From Tubiluchus corallicola (lineage: Eukaryota; Priapulida; Priapulimorpha; Priapulimorphida; Tubiluchidae): 50,831 nucleotides of DNA. Positions 31,430-43,433 of the stretch are shown here, one piece after another (within the stretch, counting starts at the first letter, position 1; the number at the start of each line of letters is the position of its first letter). A program made the translations under genes and the position numbers. The notes under the pieces are model-generated. The model did no database searches and was not told the origin of the DNA. It was given only the letters and a program-made list of their open reading frames with translations. The stretch lies in NCBI GenBank assembly GCA_030141605.1, contig JAQGDQ010000673.1, forward strand, positions 64,001-114,831, given 5' to 3'.

Positions 31430-31864
31430 CCCTTTCAGTCCCAAATTATTTTTTAAATAAGAAAAATTTTTTGGCTTTGTACTTTTGTTCAGTATGTCCA
31501 TCTTGTTTACACATAATATTTTTTTTTTACCTGTGCCCGCGTGCTATATATAGCCTGTATCCCACGAGATACATTGGGATTCAATGGAAGAACTACTGAT
31601 AATTTTTTTAAAGTATTTAAGACATTTTGTATGCATGCTATGCTGATCTGTACAAAGTCGTCTCTAAAGTACTGCACCTTGCGCAGTTTTTTATGCTATG
31701 TAGATTTTCTAGTTTGCCATTTTATCACTATTTTTAGTCTATTGTTATTGGCTTAAATCAAAATAACTATTAACAGATCAAATAACTGTCAGTTTTAAAA
31801 TTTTATAAATTTTAAAGGCAGAAAATATTCTCGTATCCCACGGGATACAACGGGTATGAAAGGG
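31430..31864 (-). mobile_element. piggyBac-like MITE family E, copy E2
   Basis: TTAA borders (31426-31429, 31865-31868); ends CCCTTTCAGTCCC and CGGGTATGAAAGGG. Inverted relative to E1 and E3. Confidence 0.85.
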
Positions 31865-32036
31865 TTAATGTATTACTAGCTTTCTGGCATGCCACAATCA
31901 TCTACATTGATTAGGTTCTGCGGTTGAATGTTGGTGGCTTGTTTGTCAAACTGTTAAAAAATCACGTACTTTTTGTTTCTTTATCGGGTTATTAGTCGGT
32001 TATTAGTTGCAGTAGTGAATACCAGTCTACACTTAA

Positions 32037-32498
32037 TCCTTTCATACCCGTTGTATCCCGTGGGATAAGAGAATATTTTCTGCCTTTAAAATTAATAAAA
32101 TTTTAAAACTGACAGTTATTTGATCTGTTAATAGTTATTTTGATTTAAGTCAATAACAATAGACTAAAAATGGTGATAAAATGGCAAACTAGAAAATCTA
32201 CATAGCATAAAAAACTGCGCAAGGTACAGTACTTTAGAGACGACTTTGCACAGATCAGCATAGCATGCATACTAAATGTCTTAAATACTTTAAAAAAAAT
32301 TATCAGCAGTTGCAAAATGAAGCACATTTTATGCTTCCATTGAATCCCAATGTATCCCGTTGGGATACAGGCTATATTTAGCACGCGGGCACAGGTAGAA
32401 GAAATATAATTATTATGTGTAAACAAGATGGACATACTGAACAAAAGTACAAAGCCCAAAATTTTTTCTTATTAAAAAATAATTTGGGACTGAAAGGG
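32037..32498 (+). mobile_element. piggyBac-like MITE family E, copy E3
   Basis: TTAA borders (32033-32036, 32499-32502); ends TCCTTTCATACCCG and GGGACTGAAAGGG. Nearly colinear with E2 in inverse, 172 bp away. Confidence 0.85.
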
Positions 32499-32684
32499 TT
32501 AAAGCAAAATTCATAGCAAAATAATTAAACTAAAATGCACCAGTCTACGTGATGCAAGTTTAATTTTTACAGTTAATTAATTATGCTTCTACTCCGCCAA
32601 GATGCTGTTCGCTAATAGGGGGTGGAGAAGTGAATATGGGTGTTTAATGAAGTGCATTGTATTTAATAAGATGGATACAGGGGT

Positions 32685-33240
32685 TATATGAATTATGAAT
32701 TATGAATTTATTCCACAGCAACTCAAACATACATACAAGTTGATATTACATTGAAAAAAAATATAAACTGAGCGAGTTACTGTGAGGAGGAGGAAGGAGC
32801 ATTGAGCTTTCGAGTCCTCCTCCAGATAAGTGAAACAATTGACAATTAACATTACATTTTCATCAGTTATAACGTACATTAGAACAAAATAAGTTTTGTT
32901 AGTAACTTAAGATGAGGATGAGTAAAATTGCGAGTTAATTATACCGTTGTAGTAGGTAATTCTTTGATGCTTTTTTAAATTGATAAAGATTAAGAGTTTT
33001 CATTTCACGTGGAATTGATGACCATATTTTAATTGCATTATATTTTGATGACTGTTTCATTATATTTGTTTTTGGAAGAGGGAGTACATAGTTTCCGACT
33101 GAATATCTTGTGTAATGATCATGTTGATTTGAAACTGGACTAAAGTATGGCTGAAAAGCTGGTGGAAGTAGTGAATTATGATACTGATACATGAAATGAA
33201 GACAATACATGTCATATATTTCTTTCACTTTAAGAGTTTT
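32685..33240 (-). mobile_element. 5'-truncated LINE (reverse transcriptase C terminus and 3' tail)
   Basis: Minus frame 33228-32935 encodes the terminal region typical of CR1/Rex-like non-LTR retrotransposons: MYCLHFMYQYHNSLLPPAF, HDHYTRYS, KYNAIKIWSSIPREMK and a final LYQFKKASKNYLL before the stop. A 3' UTR with AATAAA and CATAATT tail repeats ends near 32690. Catalytic domains absent. Confidence 0.75.
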
Positions 33241-33626
33241 AACAGACTAGTAAATTATATTTGTGGGATGGTCATACCAAATATGTATACCATACCAAAT
33301 GGGTCATACCATACCATTTCATGGGTTATTTGACAGGCAGATTGCCCAAACAAAACGAAATAAGAATGAAATTTTTATGAAAAAAAAACCTTGGTTTTCA
33401 TTTCAAAAGGAAAATGGAGGGCTAAACAGATTTGTAGAAAACCGTTATAATTATGTGTATAAACATGAATATTTTTATGGCTTCTTTTCCATATAATTAA
33501 TAGACCGCCATTTTGTATATTTTATTATCATTTTGTTTATTTAGCACAGATGATCGTTTCGGCAGCAAATGTATTCATCAATGTTAGAAATCAAACCAAA
33601 ATAAATACTCTTTTGTGTGGAATACA

Positions 33627-33985
33627 TTTATGACACTACAAACCAAGGCACAAGATGTCATTACAAAATGGCTTGCAGTGTCATAAATTTATTGAAAACA
33701 AAAAAATATTTATGACACTTCGATCCAAGGCACAAAATATCATTACAAAATGGTTTGTAGTGTCGTAAATGTATTGAAAACAAATAATGAATATATTTAT
33801 GACATTACACACCAAGGCACAGCATGTCATTACAAAATGATTTGTAGTGTCATAAATCTATTGAAAACAAATAATGAATATATTTATGACACTACATACC
33901 AAGGTACAGCATGTCATTACAAAATGATTTGTAGTGTCATAAATGTATTGAAAACAAATAATTAATACATTTGAATCACTACACA
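33627..33985. repeat. Tandem repeat of about 86 bp, interrupted by family G
   Basis: About four units containing TTTATGACACTAC, AAGGCACA and ATTACAAAATG. A further partial unit (AAAATGGTTTGTATTGTCAC) resumes at 34507 to about 34572, so family G copy G2 inserted into the array. Confidence 0.8.
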
Positions 33986-34005
33986 AAAAGGCACAAAATA
34001 TCATT

Positions 34006-34506
34006 AGCAGCCGAAATTCGACTCTCAAGTTCCTCCTGATGACTCCAAAAACCTGTATTTGTATTTGTTTTTTGTCTTCCTTACTCCTGTCATAACATAT
34101 TCCTCGCAAAATATCATAACTATACGTATACAAAATTTCTCTCCATTAACACAGGCTATTTTATAATTATTAATTACTCTCCTACAAAACTGAGAACATA
34201 ATCACCTCTCAAAAAACTAAAACTATAATATGTAAACCTATTCCCATGACCCTCTTTCTCCAAACTGTTTTTTAGCGCTATCCTATTCTTACTGACCTAC
34301 ATAACTTTTCCTTTTTCACATTTCTTATATAATTCTTTTCTCTCTAATACAAACTACATATACTAACAATTGCCAATTGCCACTTAGCTGATCGGCCGCT
34401 GCTTAGCGATATACTTCAGTACAACCTAAAGACACGTGCTCGCACCTAGCATAACTGCTTTAGTTATCGCATTTCAAGGTCCAATTTTTACATTGGTTTT
34501 CATAAA
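34006..34506. mobile_element. Family G interspersed repeat, copy G2
   Basis: About 500 bp homologous to 19918-20400; its borders are fixed by the disrupted 86-bp array (starts AGCAGCCGAAATTCG, ends GGTTTTCATAAACA). Non-coding. Confidence 0.7.
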
Positions 34507-34654
34507 CAAAATGGTTTGTATTGTCACAAAATCTATTGAAAACAAATAATCAATACATTTAAGACACTACACTAAGTCACGCAAGCTACATTTAATAAAG
34601 TTTTTAAATTCTTTATAACAAGAACAGTAATCCCTTTCATAAACAACCTGCTAT

Positions 34655-35323
34655 TTAAAGGAAGAAAGGACGATTACGTAGACTCAATCTCACTTTAATT
34701 TCCTGTCCAAAATATACATTTTCTTGCCTGTAAAAGTTAGCAGTTGTTCCTTATATTTGAATAATCAGCTTAGAAAGTTAATTAACGGCAACCGAACACA
34801 GCTATTGCTTACGTCAGAAACTAACCACAATTTGTGCAATGGCAGGCGTCTTCTCTTGCGCGTCAAGCACGTTTGCATAGGTGTTACAGTACTGCTTAAA
34901 CACAATGTCACCCTAAAATGGGCTCAACGTTATATGACGTCAGAAACTAACACTGCAGTTCATGATCTTGGTTATCACGGTAGGTTTGTGTAAGTGTTAC
35001 AGTACTGTTTAAACGCATGACATCACGAAAATGGGCTCTACGTCATATGACATCAGAAACTAACACTGCAGTTCATGATCGTGCTTATCACGGTACCGCC
35101 TTCTATTTGTCGGTCACGCGCACGTGGCAAAAAGGCACCACTGCCAATCTTAATAGATTCACTGAGCCGCGCGTAGCTTTGAAAGTTTAACAAAATTTGA
35201 GTATCCGAGGTAATTATTATTTAATCTAAGCTTTGATTTACAAAAAGCTCTGATAGTTTTCAATATTTTAGAGCATTCTTTATTCTGAACTAATGTTTAA
35301 ACAATCGTCCTGTATTCCTTTAA
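34655..35323 (+). mobile_element. Family D element, full length (D5)
   Basis: TTAA-bordered, 669 bp, with termini TTAAAGGAAGAAAGGACGAT and ACAATCGTCCTGTATTCCTT (then TTAA) in inverse. A block of about 110 bp (GTGTTACAGTACTG ... GTTATCACGGTA) is duplicated in tandem inside. CRE TGACGTCA at 34935-34942. No transposase. Confidence 0.8.
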
Positions 35324-35489
35324 TTAACGCTCACTTATGTAACGTGTTATAAAGCTTATTATATGTCGCAGCAAAGTCATCAATCAGCTTAGCATTATGT
35401 AAGTCTAGCTAAGATTCTATTGTCACATCACGAGTTTTATAATGACAAACGCGGGAGAGTTATTACGAGGGCCGGTCTTATAATGTTTA

Positions 35490-36671
35490 TAATGTTGTTG
35501 CCGAATGAAAAGACCAGTGGTCAACAGGTACAGAAGGTCATTTCTGCACTTGATTTCTTCAAACTTTCTAACTGCACTAATCTTCTAATCTATTTACTCT
35601 GTTGTTGCCCAATGAAAAGACCAGTGGTCAACAGGTACAGAAGGTCATTTCTGCACTTGATTTCTTCAAACTTTCTAACTGCACTAATCTTCTAATCTAT
35701 TTACTCTGTTGTTGCCCAATGAAAAGACCAGTGGTCAACAGGTACAGAAGGTCATTTCTGCACTTGATTTCTTCAAACTTTCTAACTGCACTAATCTTCT
35801 AATCTATTTACTCTGTTGTTGCCCAATGAAAAGACCAGTGGTCAACAGGTACAGAAGGTCATTTCTGCACTTGATTTCTTCAAACTTTCTAACTGCACTA
35901 ATCTTCTAATCTATTTACTCTGTTGTTGCCCAATGAAAAGACCAGTGGTCAACAGGTACAGAAGGTCATTTCTGCACTTGATTTCTTCAAACTTTCTAAC
36001 TGCACTAATCTTCTAATCTATTTACTCTGTTGTTGCCCAATGAAAAAACCAGTGGTCAACAGGTACAGAAGGTCATTTCTGCACTTGATTTCTTCAAACT
36101 TTCTAACTGCACTAATCTTCTAATCTATTTACTCTGTTGTTGCCCAATGAAAAGACCAGTGGTCAACAGGTACAGAAGGTCATTTCTGCACTTGATTTCT
36201 TCAAACTTTCTAACTGCACTAATCTTCTAATCTATTTACTATGTTGTTGCCCAATGAAAAGACCAGTGGTCAACAGGTACAGAAGGTCATTTCTGCACTT
36301 GATTTCTTCAAACTTTCTAACTGCACTAATCTTCTAATCTATTTACTCTGTTGTTGCCCAATGAAAAGACCAGTGGTCAACAGGCACAGAAGGTCATTTC
36401 TGCACTTGATTTCTTCAAACTTTCTAACTGCACTAATCTTCTAATCTATTTACTCTGTTGTTGCCCAATGAAAAGATCAGTGGTCAACAGGTACAGAAGG
36501 TCATTTCTGCACTTGATTTCTTCAAACTTTCTAACTGCACTAATCTTCTAATCTATTTACTCTGTTGTTGCCCAATGAAAAGACCAGTGGTCAACAGGTA
36601 CAGAAGGTCTTTTCTGCACTTGATTTCTTCAAACTTTCTAACTGCACAAATTTTCTAATCTATTTACTCTG
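35490..36671 (+). repeat. 107-bp satellite-like array, 11 units
   Basis: Units starting at 35495, 35602, 35709 and so on to 36565, almost identical to one another (only scattered substitutions). Such homogeneity implies recent amplification or gene conversion. Each unit contains GTGGTCAACAG|GTACAG, a donor-like junction. As 107 is not a multiple of three, the repeated 66-codon ORFs are artefacts. It ends 57 bp before the METTL5 exon. Confidence 0.95.
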
Positions 36672-36714
36672 TTGCAGTGAATAAGTTGAAGTTCTGGCTG
36701 GTTAGGTCTTTTGA

Positions 36715-37429
<715 letters not shown>

Positions 37430-38015
37430 TAAACTGTAGGTTAAAACAATCAATTTTTTAAAATACTGAAAGGAAACATAATACTTTTTTAAAAAATGAC
37501 TTACGTGAAAGAATTATTAAAACACAAACACAATTTCACGTTCGCGCTAGGAGGTCTTCGCTGTTACGTGGGTTTTGCCATTCGCTGATTAGACGGGCAC
37601 TAGCGCCTGTAATTTGAAAACGCATTGGTTTTATTGCACAAAAACAGGTGCTGTACCTCCCAGCTGAGATGTGTTAGTTTCTGACTAACTTAGACAGCTC
37701 ATGCGTGAGCACAGCGGTTAATTTGAAATTTGAATTTTTATCTTAAAACTTGCTTAGATTTAGCACAACAGACTGAATATCTTACAGTAGCACTGTAGTT
37801 GAATTTTCGCTTTCGCAAACACGTGCAACAAGCTCACGGAATATTTTTACTGTTGAAAATTATGCTAGTTTGTGATGTCGTGAATAGTTTGGCTCACCCA
37901 CTGTTAATTAAGTTTTTAGTCTATTATTTAATTATCAGAAACGCTTTTGCATCAAAATGTATAATTTTCAACGGAATTGAAAATGGGGTAGTACATGAAA
38001 AATCATCCTGTCTTC
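37430..38015 (+). mobile_element. Family F repeat, copy F2
   Basis: Colinear with F3 (40800-41885), for example TGTTAGTTTCTGAC, GAATTTTCGCTTTCGCAAAC and GTTAGTTTGTGATGTC-like blocks. It has the site CACAAAAACAG uninterrupted where F3 carries a GA tract. Non-coding. Confidence 0.65.
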
Positions 38016-39030
38016 CTTTAATATGAAGTCAACGGTTTAAAAGCAAAGGCGATACTTATCACGTGACCAATCGCCTAATTTTGGAAAAACCATTCCCCTT
38101 TGTTGAATTTCCTTAATGATGTCACAAGTCGATCTATCGTTATTTTTTGCATATTAAAGACCGAGTTAGTCTTTAACAGTTGTTATTCTTAACTTAACAA
38201 TTCAGTTGTTATTTACGAATTATAATATATTATCTATATATTACATATAGTGTGTGTAATATATAACAGATATGTATATATCCATGTGTATATAACATAT
38301 ATATATATATATATATACATATATATTATATTTTATCTATTATATTGGACTGCCGTCCGCTCATAGCGGAGGCAGGACGGATGGCACCGCGGCCTGCACC
38401 GTGCGGCATGTGTTAATTATGTCATTCAACGCCTCACCCATAAACAAAAATTGAATAATAGAGTCAGTCGAAATGAAAATATATTATTGAATTTTATACG
38501 TTAAATAAGGAACGGCCAGCTTACCAAGAAGGAACAGAGTTTTAGAGAAAAGCCTGAGAAATGTGAACATAGCTGCACATGCTACGAAAGACACGACCAC
38601 TGACAAGGGTCTTCAGCAGACCTTCCCTTTTTATAAGCTTAGGTGTGCACGTGACTAGTGGCGTTTACTAACACAAGGTCAGAACACGAGTCTGTGCTAG
38701 ATAAAGCCACGTTCACATGCACACCTGAGAAGTCCACTGCATTCCCCTGCCAGCATTATATTTCACTTCACCACAGCCCTGTAGTACAATATATTATTAT
38801 ATGTTCTGAGATATCGTCATATAGATAAAGTAGAATCAGGTATTGTATTTCAGATTAGCAAATAACGTGTGCGATGCACCGAAGTAAATATGCTTAGTTA
38901 CAGCGCACGTGGTTGCTAGTTTTCCACCTCTTTTATTAAAAACCACAAATCAATGATTGCGTAGTTACCGGGCTGTTAGAAGCATTTCTATTTTCCTGCT
39001 GCTAATATGTAATATCTCAGTCTGTCTACG
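38016..39030. other. Gene-free interval with TATA runs
   Basis: (TA)n and ATAT palindromes at 38220-38345. A GC-rich hairpin TCCGCTCATAGCGGA lies at about 38358. A promoter-like TATAAAAAGGG lies on the minus strand near 38630. No coding sequence recognised. Confidence 0.4.
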
Positions 39031-39067
39031 GAGGTGAGTATGACTGGATTAGTACGAGTCAAAACAC

Positions 39068-39243
39068 ACTCACTGTCTCTCTCTTTCTCTCGCTTTCTTT
39101 TTTCTCTCACTCCCTTTTTGTCTCTTTCTCATTCTCTGTTCCCTGTCTTTCTCTCTCTTATTTCTCTCTCTCTCTCTTCCTCCCCCTCTCTCTCTCTTTC
39201 TCCCGCTCACTCCCTTTCTGTTTCGTTCTCACTCTCTGTCTCG

Positions 39244-39294
<51 letters not shown>

Positions 39295-39328
39295 TCTCTC
39301 TCTCTCTCTGTCTCTCTCTCTCTCTCTG

Positions 39329-39380
<52 letters not shown>

Positions 39381-39466
39381 TCTCTCTCGTTCTCCCACTC
39401 CCTTTCTCCCACTCCTTTCTATCTCTCTCTCTCTCTCACACTCTCTGTCTCCCATTTTCTCAGTCT

Positions 39467-39515
<49 letters not shown>

Positions 39516-39525
39516 CCTCCCCATT
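39068..39525. repeat. CT microsatellite, 460 bp
   Basis: (CT)n with interruptions. The left flank ACGAGTCAAAACACACTCAC recurs in inverse at the edge of the GA tract at 41480-41505. All ORFs are composition-driven. Confidence 0.95.
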
Positions 39526-40021
39526 CTCTCCTACTCCCTCCCTAGGCTGCAAGAGTTATGTTCTCTTCAGGTAGCATCTTCCCCTGCCTCACTTAAACCA
39601 ATCAATCGTGTACCTGGATTTATAAACTGTTTATTGCACCTTCATCAAATATTTACTGTAGCCTAGTAAACTACCACCTCGCTCAGACCTCTTTCTTCAC
39701 GTGAACGTATTGAACACACAGTCGAAAGTCACCTCCAATCGGTTAAACAATATGCGATATCGATATGCTTCAATAATAGCAACACAGCAGTCGGCCATGT
39801 TGGATTTGGGAAGTGAGACAACAATGAGATCTGTCTACTTGGTGCTTAGATGAAATTAGGGCTATTACTTTACTGAAACGGTTAAATGGGCGCACAGAAG
39901 TAAAGGGTTAAACAAATGTATTTCTCGGTTTTTTTACAGTTACCTTTTAAAATTTCATTATTTTTTACCATTTGCATATATTAGTAATTTAGTTTTTAAG
40001 TTTAAACATTACATTACATTA

Positions 40022-40290
40022 TATTACACTACATTAAATTATATTATATTATATTATATTATATTATATTATATTATATTATATTATATTATATTATATT
40101 ATATTATATTATATTATATTATATTATATTATATTATATTATATTATATTATATTATATTATATTATATTATATTATATTATATTATATTATATTATATT
40201 ATATTATATTATATTATATTATATTATATTATATTATATTATATTATATTATATTATATTATATTATATTATATTATATTATATTATACA
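40022..40290. repeat. ATATT pentanucleotide microsatellite
   Basis: About 260 bp of near-perfect (ATATT)n, immediately left of an RTE-like remnant. Confidence 0.95.
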
Positions 40291-40315
40291 CAATATAACC
40301 TATCCACTGGGGGGG

Positions 40316-40797
40316 GGCAAGCCAGCCCAACTCAGTGCCGGTCCCAAGCCCGGATAAATAGGGAGGGTTAGGGTCAGGAAGGGCATCCGCCTGTAAAAAC
40401 TGCGCCAAAACCTTCTATGAATGAGTCGGTGAGACTTAAAGGTGAAGTCGACAAAGAAGTGGTCAGACCCACTCTAATCTATGGGCTGGAAGCAGCTTCT
40501 CTAAAGAAGACTGAAGAGAAGAAAATGGGTGTGGTGGAGATGAGGATGTTGAGATGAATGGTGGGAATAACAAGAAGAGATAAAATTAGAAATAATAATA
40601 TCAGAGGAAGAGTAAAAGTAGTGAAAGCCTCGCAAGATTGCGATGGTATGGACACCTGAAAAGAAGAGTCGGTGAAGATCATGTGGGAAGGGAAGACATA
40701 AATGAAGAGATGGTCAACAACAGGAATGCGTAGAGAAGACTCATTCACAACGGCGACCCCGAATAGGGAAAAGCTGGGAAGAAGAAGAAGAAGAAGT
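40316..40797 (+). mobile_element. RTE-like LINE remnant with internal stop and (GAA)n tail
   Basis: The start carries the widespread RTE-associated GCCGGTCCCAAGCCCGGATA type sequence and GTCAGGAAGGGCATCCGCC. From about 40450 the frame reads VVRPTLIYGLEAASLKKTEE, then EMRMLR*MVGITRRDKIRN, with TGA (40555-40557) where the family has Trp. After a frameshift RLRWYGHLKRRVGEDHVGR and a degenerate RRLIHNGDP follow, and a (GAA)n tail ends it. It is dead: truncated, internally deleted, with a nonsense codon. Confidence 0.85.
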
Positions 40798-40799
40798 AA

Positions 40800-41115
40800 T
40801 TTAGTTTTTAACTATAATTATTACTATGTGAGTTTATTTCGCATAAAATTATACAACTTGCAAACTGCAGGTCAAAACAAGCTACTCTTTAAAATATTGA
40901 AAGGAGACATATTATTTTTTTCAAAAATGACTTACGTAAATGAACTATTACCTCACAAATACTATTTCACGTTCGTGCCACTAGTTCTTCGCTGTTACGT
41001 GCATTTCGCCATTCGTTAGTTAGACGGGCATTAACGGCTTTATTTCGGAAACGCATTGCGCAAAAAACAGAGAGAGAGAAAAAGAAAAAGGGAGGTAGAA
41101 ACAGAGATAGAGAGA

Positions 41116-41156
<41 letters not shown>

Positions 41157-41185
41157 AATAAGAGAGAGACAGAGAGAGAGAGGGC

Positions 41186-41226
<41 letters not shown>

Positions 41227-41355
41227 AGAAAGAGGGAGAAAGAGAATGGGAGACAGAGGGTGTGAAAGAGACAGAAAGGGAGTGAGAAAAGAGAGAGAGA
41301 GAGAGAGAGAGAGAAGGGGAGATAGATAGTGGGAAAGAGACAGAAAGGGAGAGAA

Positions 41356-41407
<52 letters not shown>

Positions 41408-41885
41408 TGAGAGGGGGAAAGAGACAGAAGGGGAGTGAGAGAAAAAAGAAAACGAGAGAGAGAGAAAGAGAGAGATAGTGAGTGTGTTTTGACTCGTACT
41501 ACATAATGCAGTCATGCTGTACTTCTCAGTTCAGATGTGTTAGTTTCTGACGAACTACGCCCGTTCGACTGCTAACGTGGGAGCACACGGTAAATTTGAA
41601 ATTTGAGTTTTTAACTTAAAACTTGCCGAGTTTCAGTACACAACACTGAACGTCTTACAGCTGCACTGTACTTCCATTTTCGCTTTCGTAAACACGTGCA
41701 ACACGCTCATGAAATATTTTTGCTGTTGAAAATTATGTTAGTTTGTGATGTCATCAATAGTTGGGCTCGTCCACCGTTAAATAAGTTTTTAATCTATTAT
41801 TTAATTATGAGATACGCTTTTGCAGTATTAATTGTGTTAAAATGTACACTTTTTATCGGATTTGAAAACAGGGTAGTAAGTAAAC
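40800..41885 (+). mobile_element. Family F repeat, copy F3, interrupted by GA tract
   Basis: Matches F2 on both sides of 41068-41510. The inserted block is (GA)n plus GTGAGTGTGTTTTGACTCGT, the inverse of the flank at 39050-39080. The C-terminal ORF at 41696-41911 is repeat-derived. Confidence 0.65.
41068..41486. repeat. GA microsatellite, 420 bp
   Basis: (GA)n with GGGAGA, GAAAGAGACAGAAAGGGAG sub-blocks recurring about every 90 bp, inserted within F3. Confidence 0.95.
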
Positions 41886-41999
41886 TTTATTACGTGATAT
41901 ATAGTGGATAGTACGTTGTGTGAGCCGTGTGTAGCTGTTTATAAACGTTTGAAGAATGGCAAAGCAATTAAGACTTTATTTAGTTTAAACATAATTTAT

Positions 42000-42560
42000 T
42001 TAGGATTGGATCACACAGTTTGTACAACATGATTTAAGATACTCACCAGAACAGACTTTATACACTATTTACAAGAACATTTACAGTAAGGGTAGACTAT
42101 ACTTAGTTTTTAGTATACTTTAATATATTAAAGTTTTACTACAGTGATACATTAGACATTAGTAGAAAATGACAGTTAGTAAATATTAATGTACGATTAT
42201 TTAAGAATGATGCATTTTATATCAGATAGAAACTACTGGATGTGTTTAGTACGTAATATAAAGTCATGTATGCATTGGAATATTTTACAGTTAGTAACAT
42301 AGTTAAATTCGTCTTTTCCGAATAATAACAACTTCAACAGATCATTATTTCCTAAGACAGCTATATTAAGTTTTTCGGGCAGAAGTATTTCATTTAATTT
42401 ATTAAACCTAACAACCCTAGTTTGTTGATACAATGGGCAGTGCAACAAAAAGTGTTCAACAGACTCAAATCGAAATCCACAGTTGCAATTCGGCAATATT
42501 GGATGACCGTTATTATCTTTACAGCCTTTAGAGAAAAGGTCATAGTTTAGCTAAGAAAAT
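42000..42560 (-). mobile_element. 5'-truncated LINE (reverse transcriptase C terminus)
   Basis: Minus frame extends from about 42555 (LNYDLFSKGCKDNNGHPIL) through PNCNCGFRFESVEHFLLHC with its zinc-knuckle C-x-C ... H ... C, to the stop at 42233. About 230 bp of 3' UTR follows. No catalytic domain. Confidence 0.75.
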
Positions 42561-42952
42561 CCGATTCTCATGCGTATATAATGCACTGATATTGGAGGTT
42601 TACCAAATGAAGTCTAAGACTATTTACGAAATAACACATTTATTAAATATCATCACAATAAATATGATAAATATATTGCGATGCCAAGGCCCCTGATCTA
42701 CGAGAGACGTCCAGCTTGCAGGTGTAAAGTCTGACCCGACTCTCCTGCCGGCCGCTGTCGGCGTCATATATATGAGCGTCGTGCGCAGCCTGACAACTGG
42801 GTCAATTACATCATCACGTGACACCACTCATTAGCTCTCCTTATTTGGCTTGCTTCTGTAAGACTCTTATTAACATAATTATTTAACATATAGTATAATT
42901 TAACAAGTTCTCTTTACTTAGTATATGACAAATCATTTATGTTTCCTTAATG

Positions 42953-43433
42953 CAGGGGTGTGCAAATTGCGGCCCGCCGAGAGAATTTGTGCGGCCCGCG
43001 AAAAGATTTGTCAACCTAATGAAAGTGCGGCCGGGGCGATTAATTGAGTGTATCCAGCTGAAGTCCGTGCCACGATCCCAAAGATAGTGCGGGTAGTTTT
43101 TTCTACTAGATCGGATGCCATTAACCCTTACAAGACGGTTGTAGCTTAATGTCACTGTACTACTCAGACTGTGTGATACACATTACTAATATGCATTGTA
43201 ATGAAATTACCACTATCTGTCCTGAAAGTAGAAATATATGGTTTGTAATATAAATTTTAATAACTTCTAAAATAGTTTCTTGAGTGTAGTAGTAATGATG
43301 TACGCAGGTCGGATGCAAAAAATCGTTATTAGGCCTTTCTGTACTTGGCTCCTTGATCAAACTGCATGTGGCCCGCAGGAATTGCGGGAAAGTTTAATGT
43401 GGCCCGGCTAGTCAGATAATTTGCACACCCCTG
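42953..43433 (+). mobile_element. hAT MITE family H, copy H1
   Basis: CAGGGGTGTGCAAATTGCGG ... AATTTGCACACCCCTG, flanked by the perfect 8-bp duplication CCTTAATG (42945-42952, 43434-43441). Interior 'GCGGCCCGC' type sequence is common in hAT ends. Confidence 0.92.

Noticed and set aside
35490-36671. CRISPR-like array
   Set aside because: Units are contiguous 107-bp copies without unique spacers, in a eukaryotic genome.
38350-38780. Possible LTR or promoter with TATAAAAAGGG (minus)
   Set aside because: No paired LTR, no coding sequence and no duplicated flank; motif alone is too weak.
39034-39666. 210-codon Ser/Leu-rich ORF, its minus-strand Glu/Arg ORFs, and similar ORFs at 10534-10894, 30202-30502 and 40967-41515
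   Set aside because: Translations of CT/GA microsatellites.
42590-42835. Possible solo LTR on the minus strand (TGTCACGTGATGATG start, CATATATATGA, AATAAA)
   Set aside because: No target duplication, primer-binding site or second copy found in the window.
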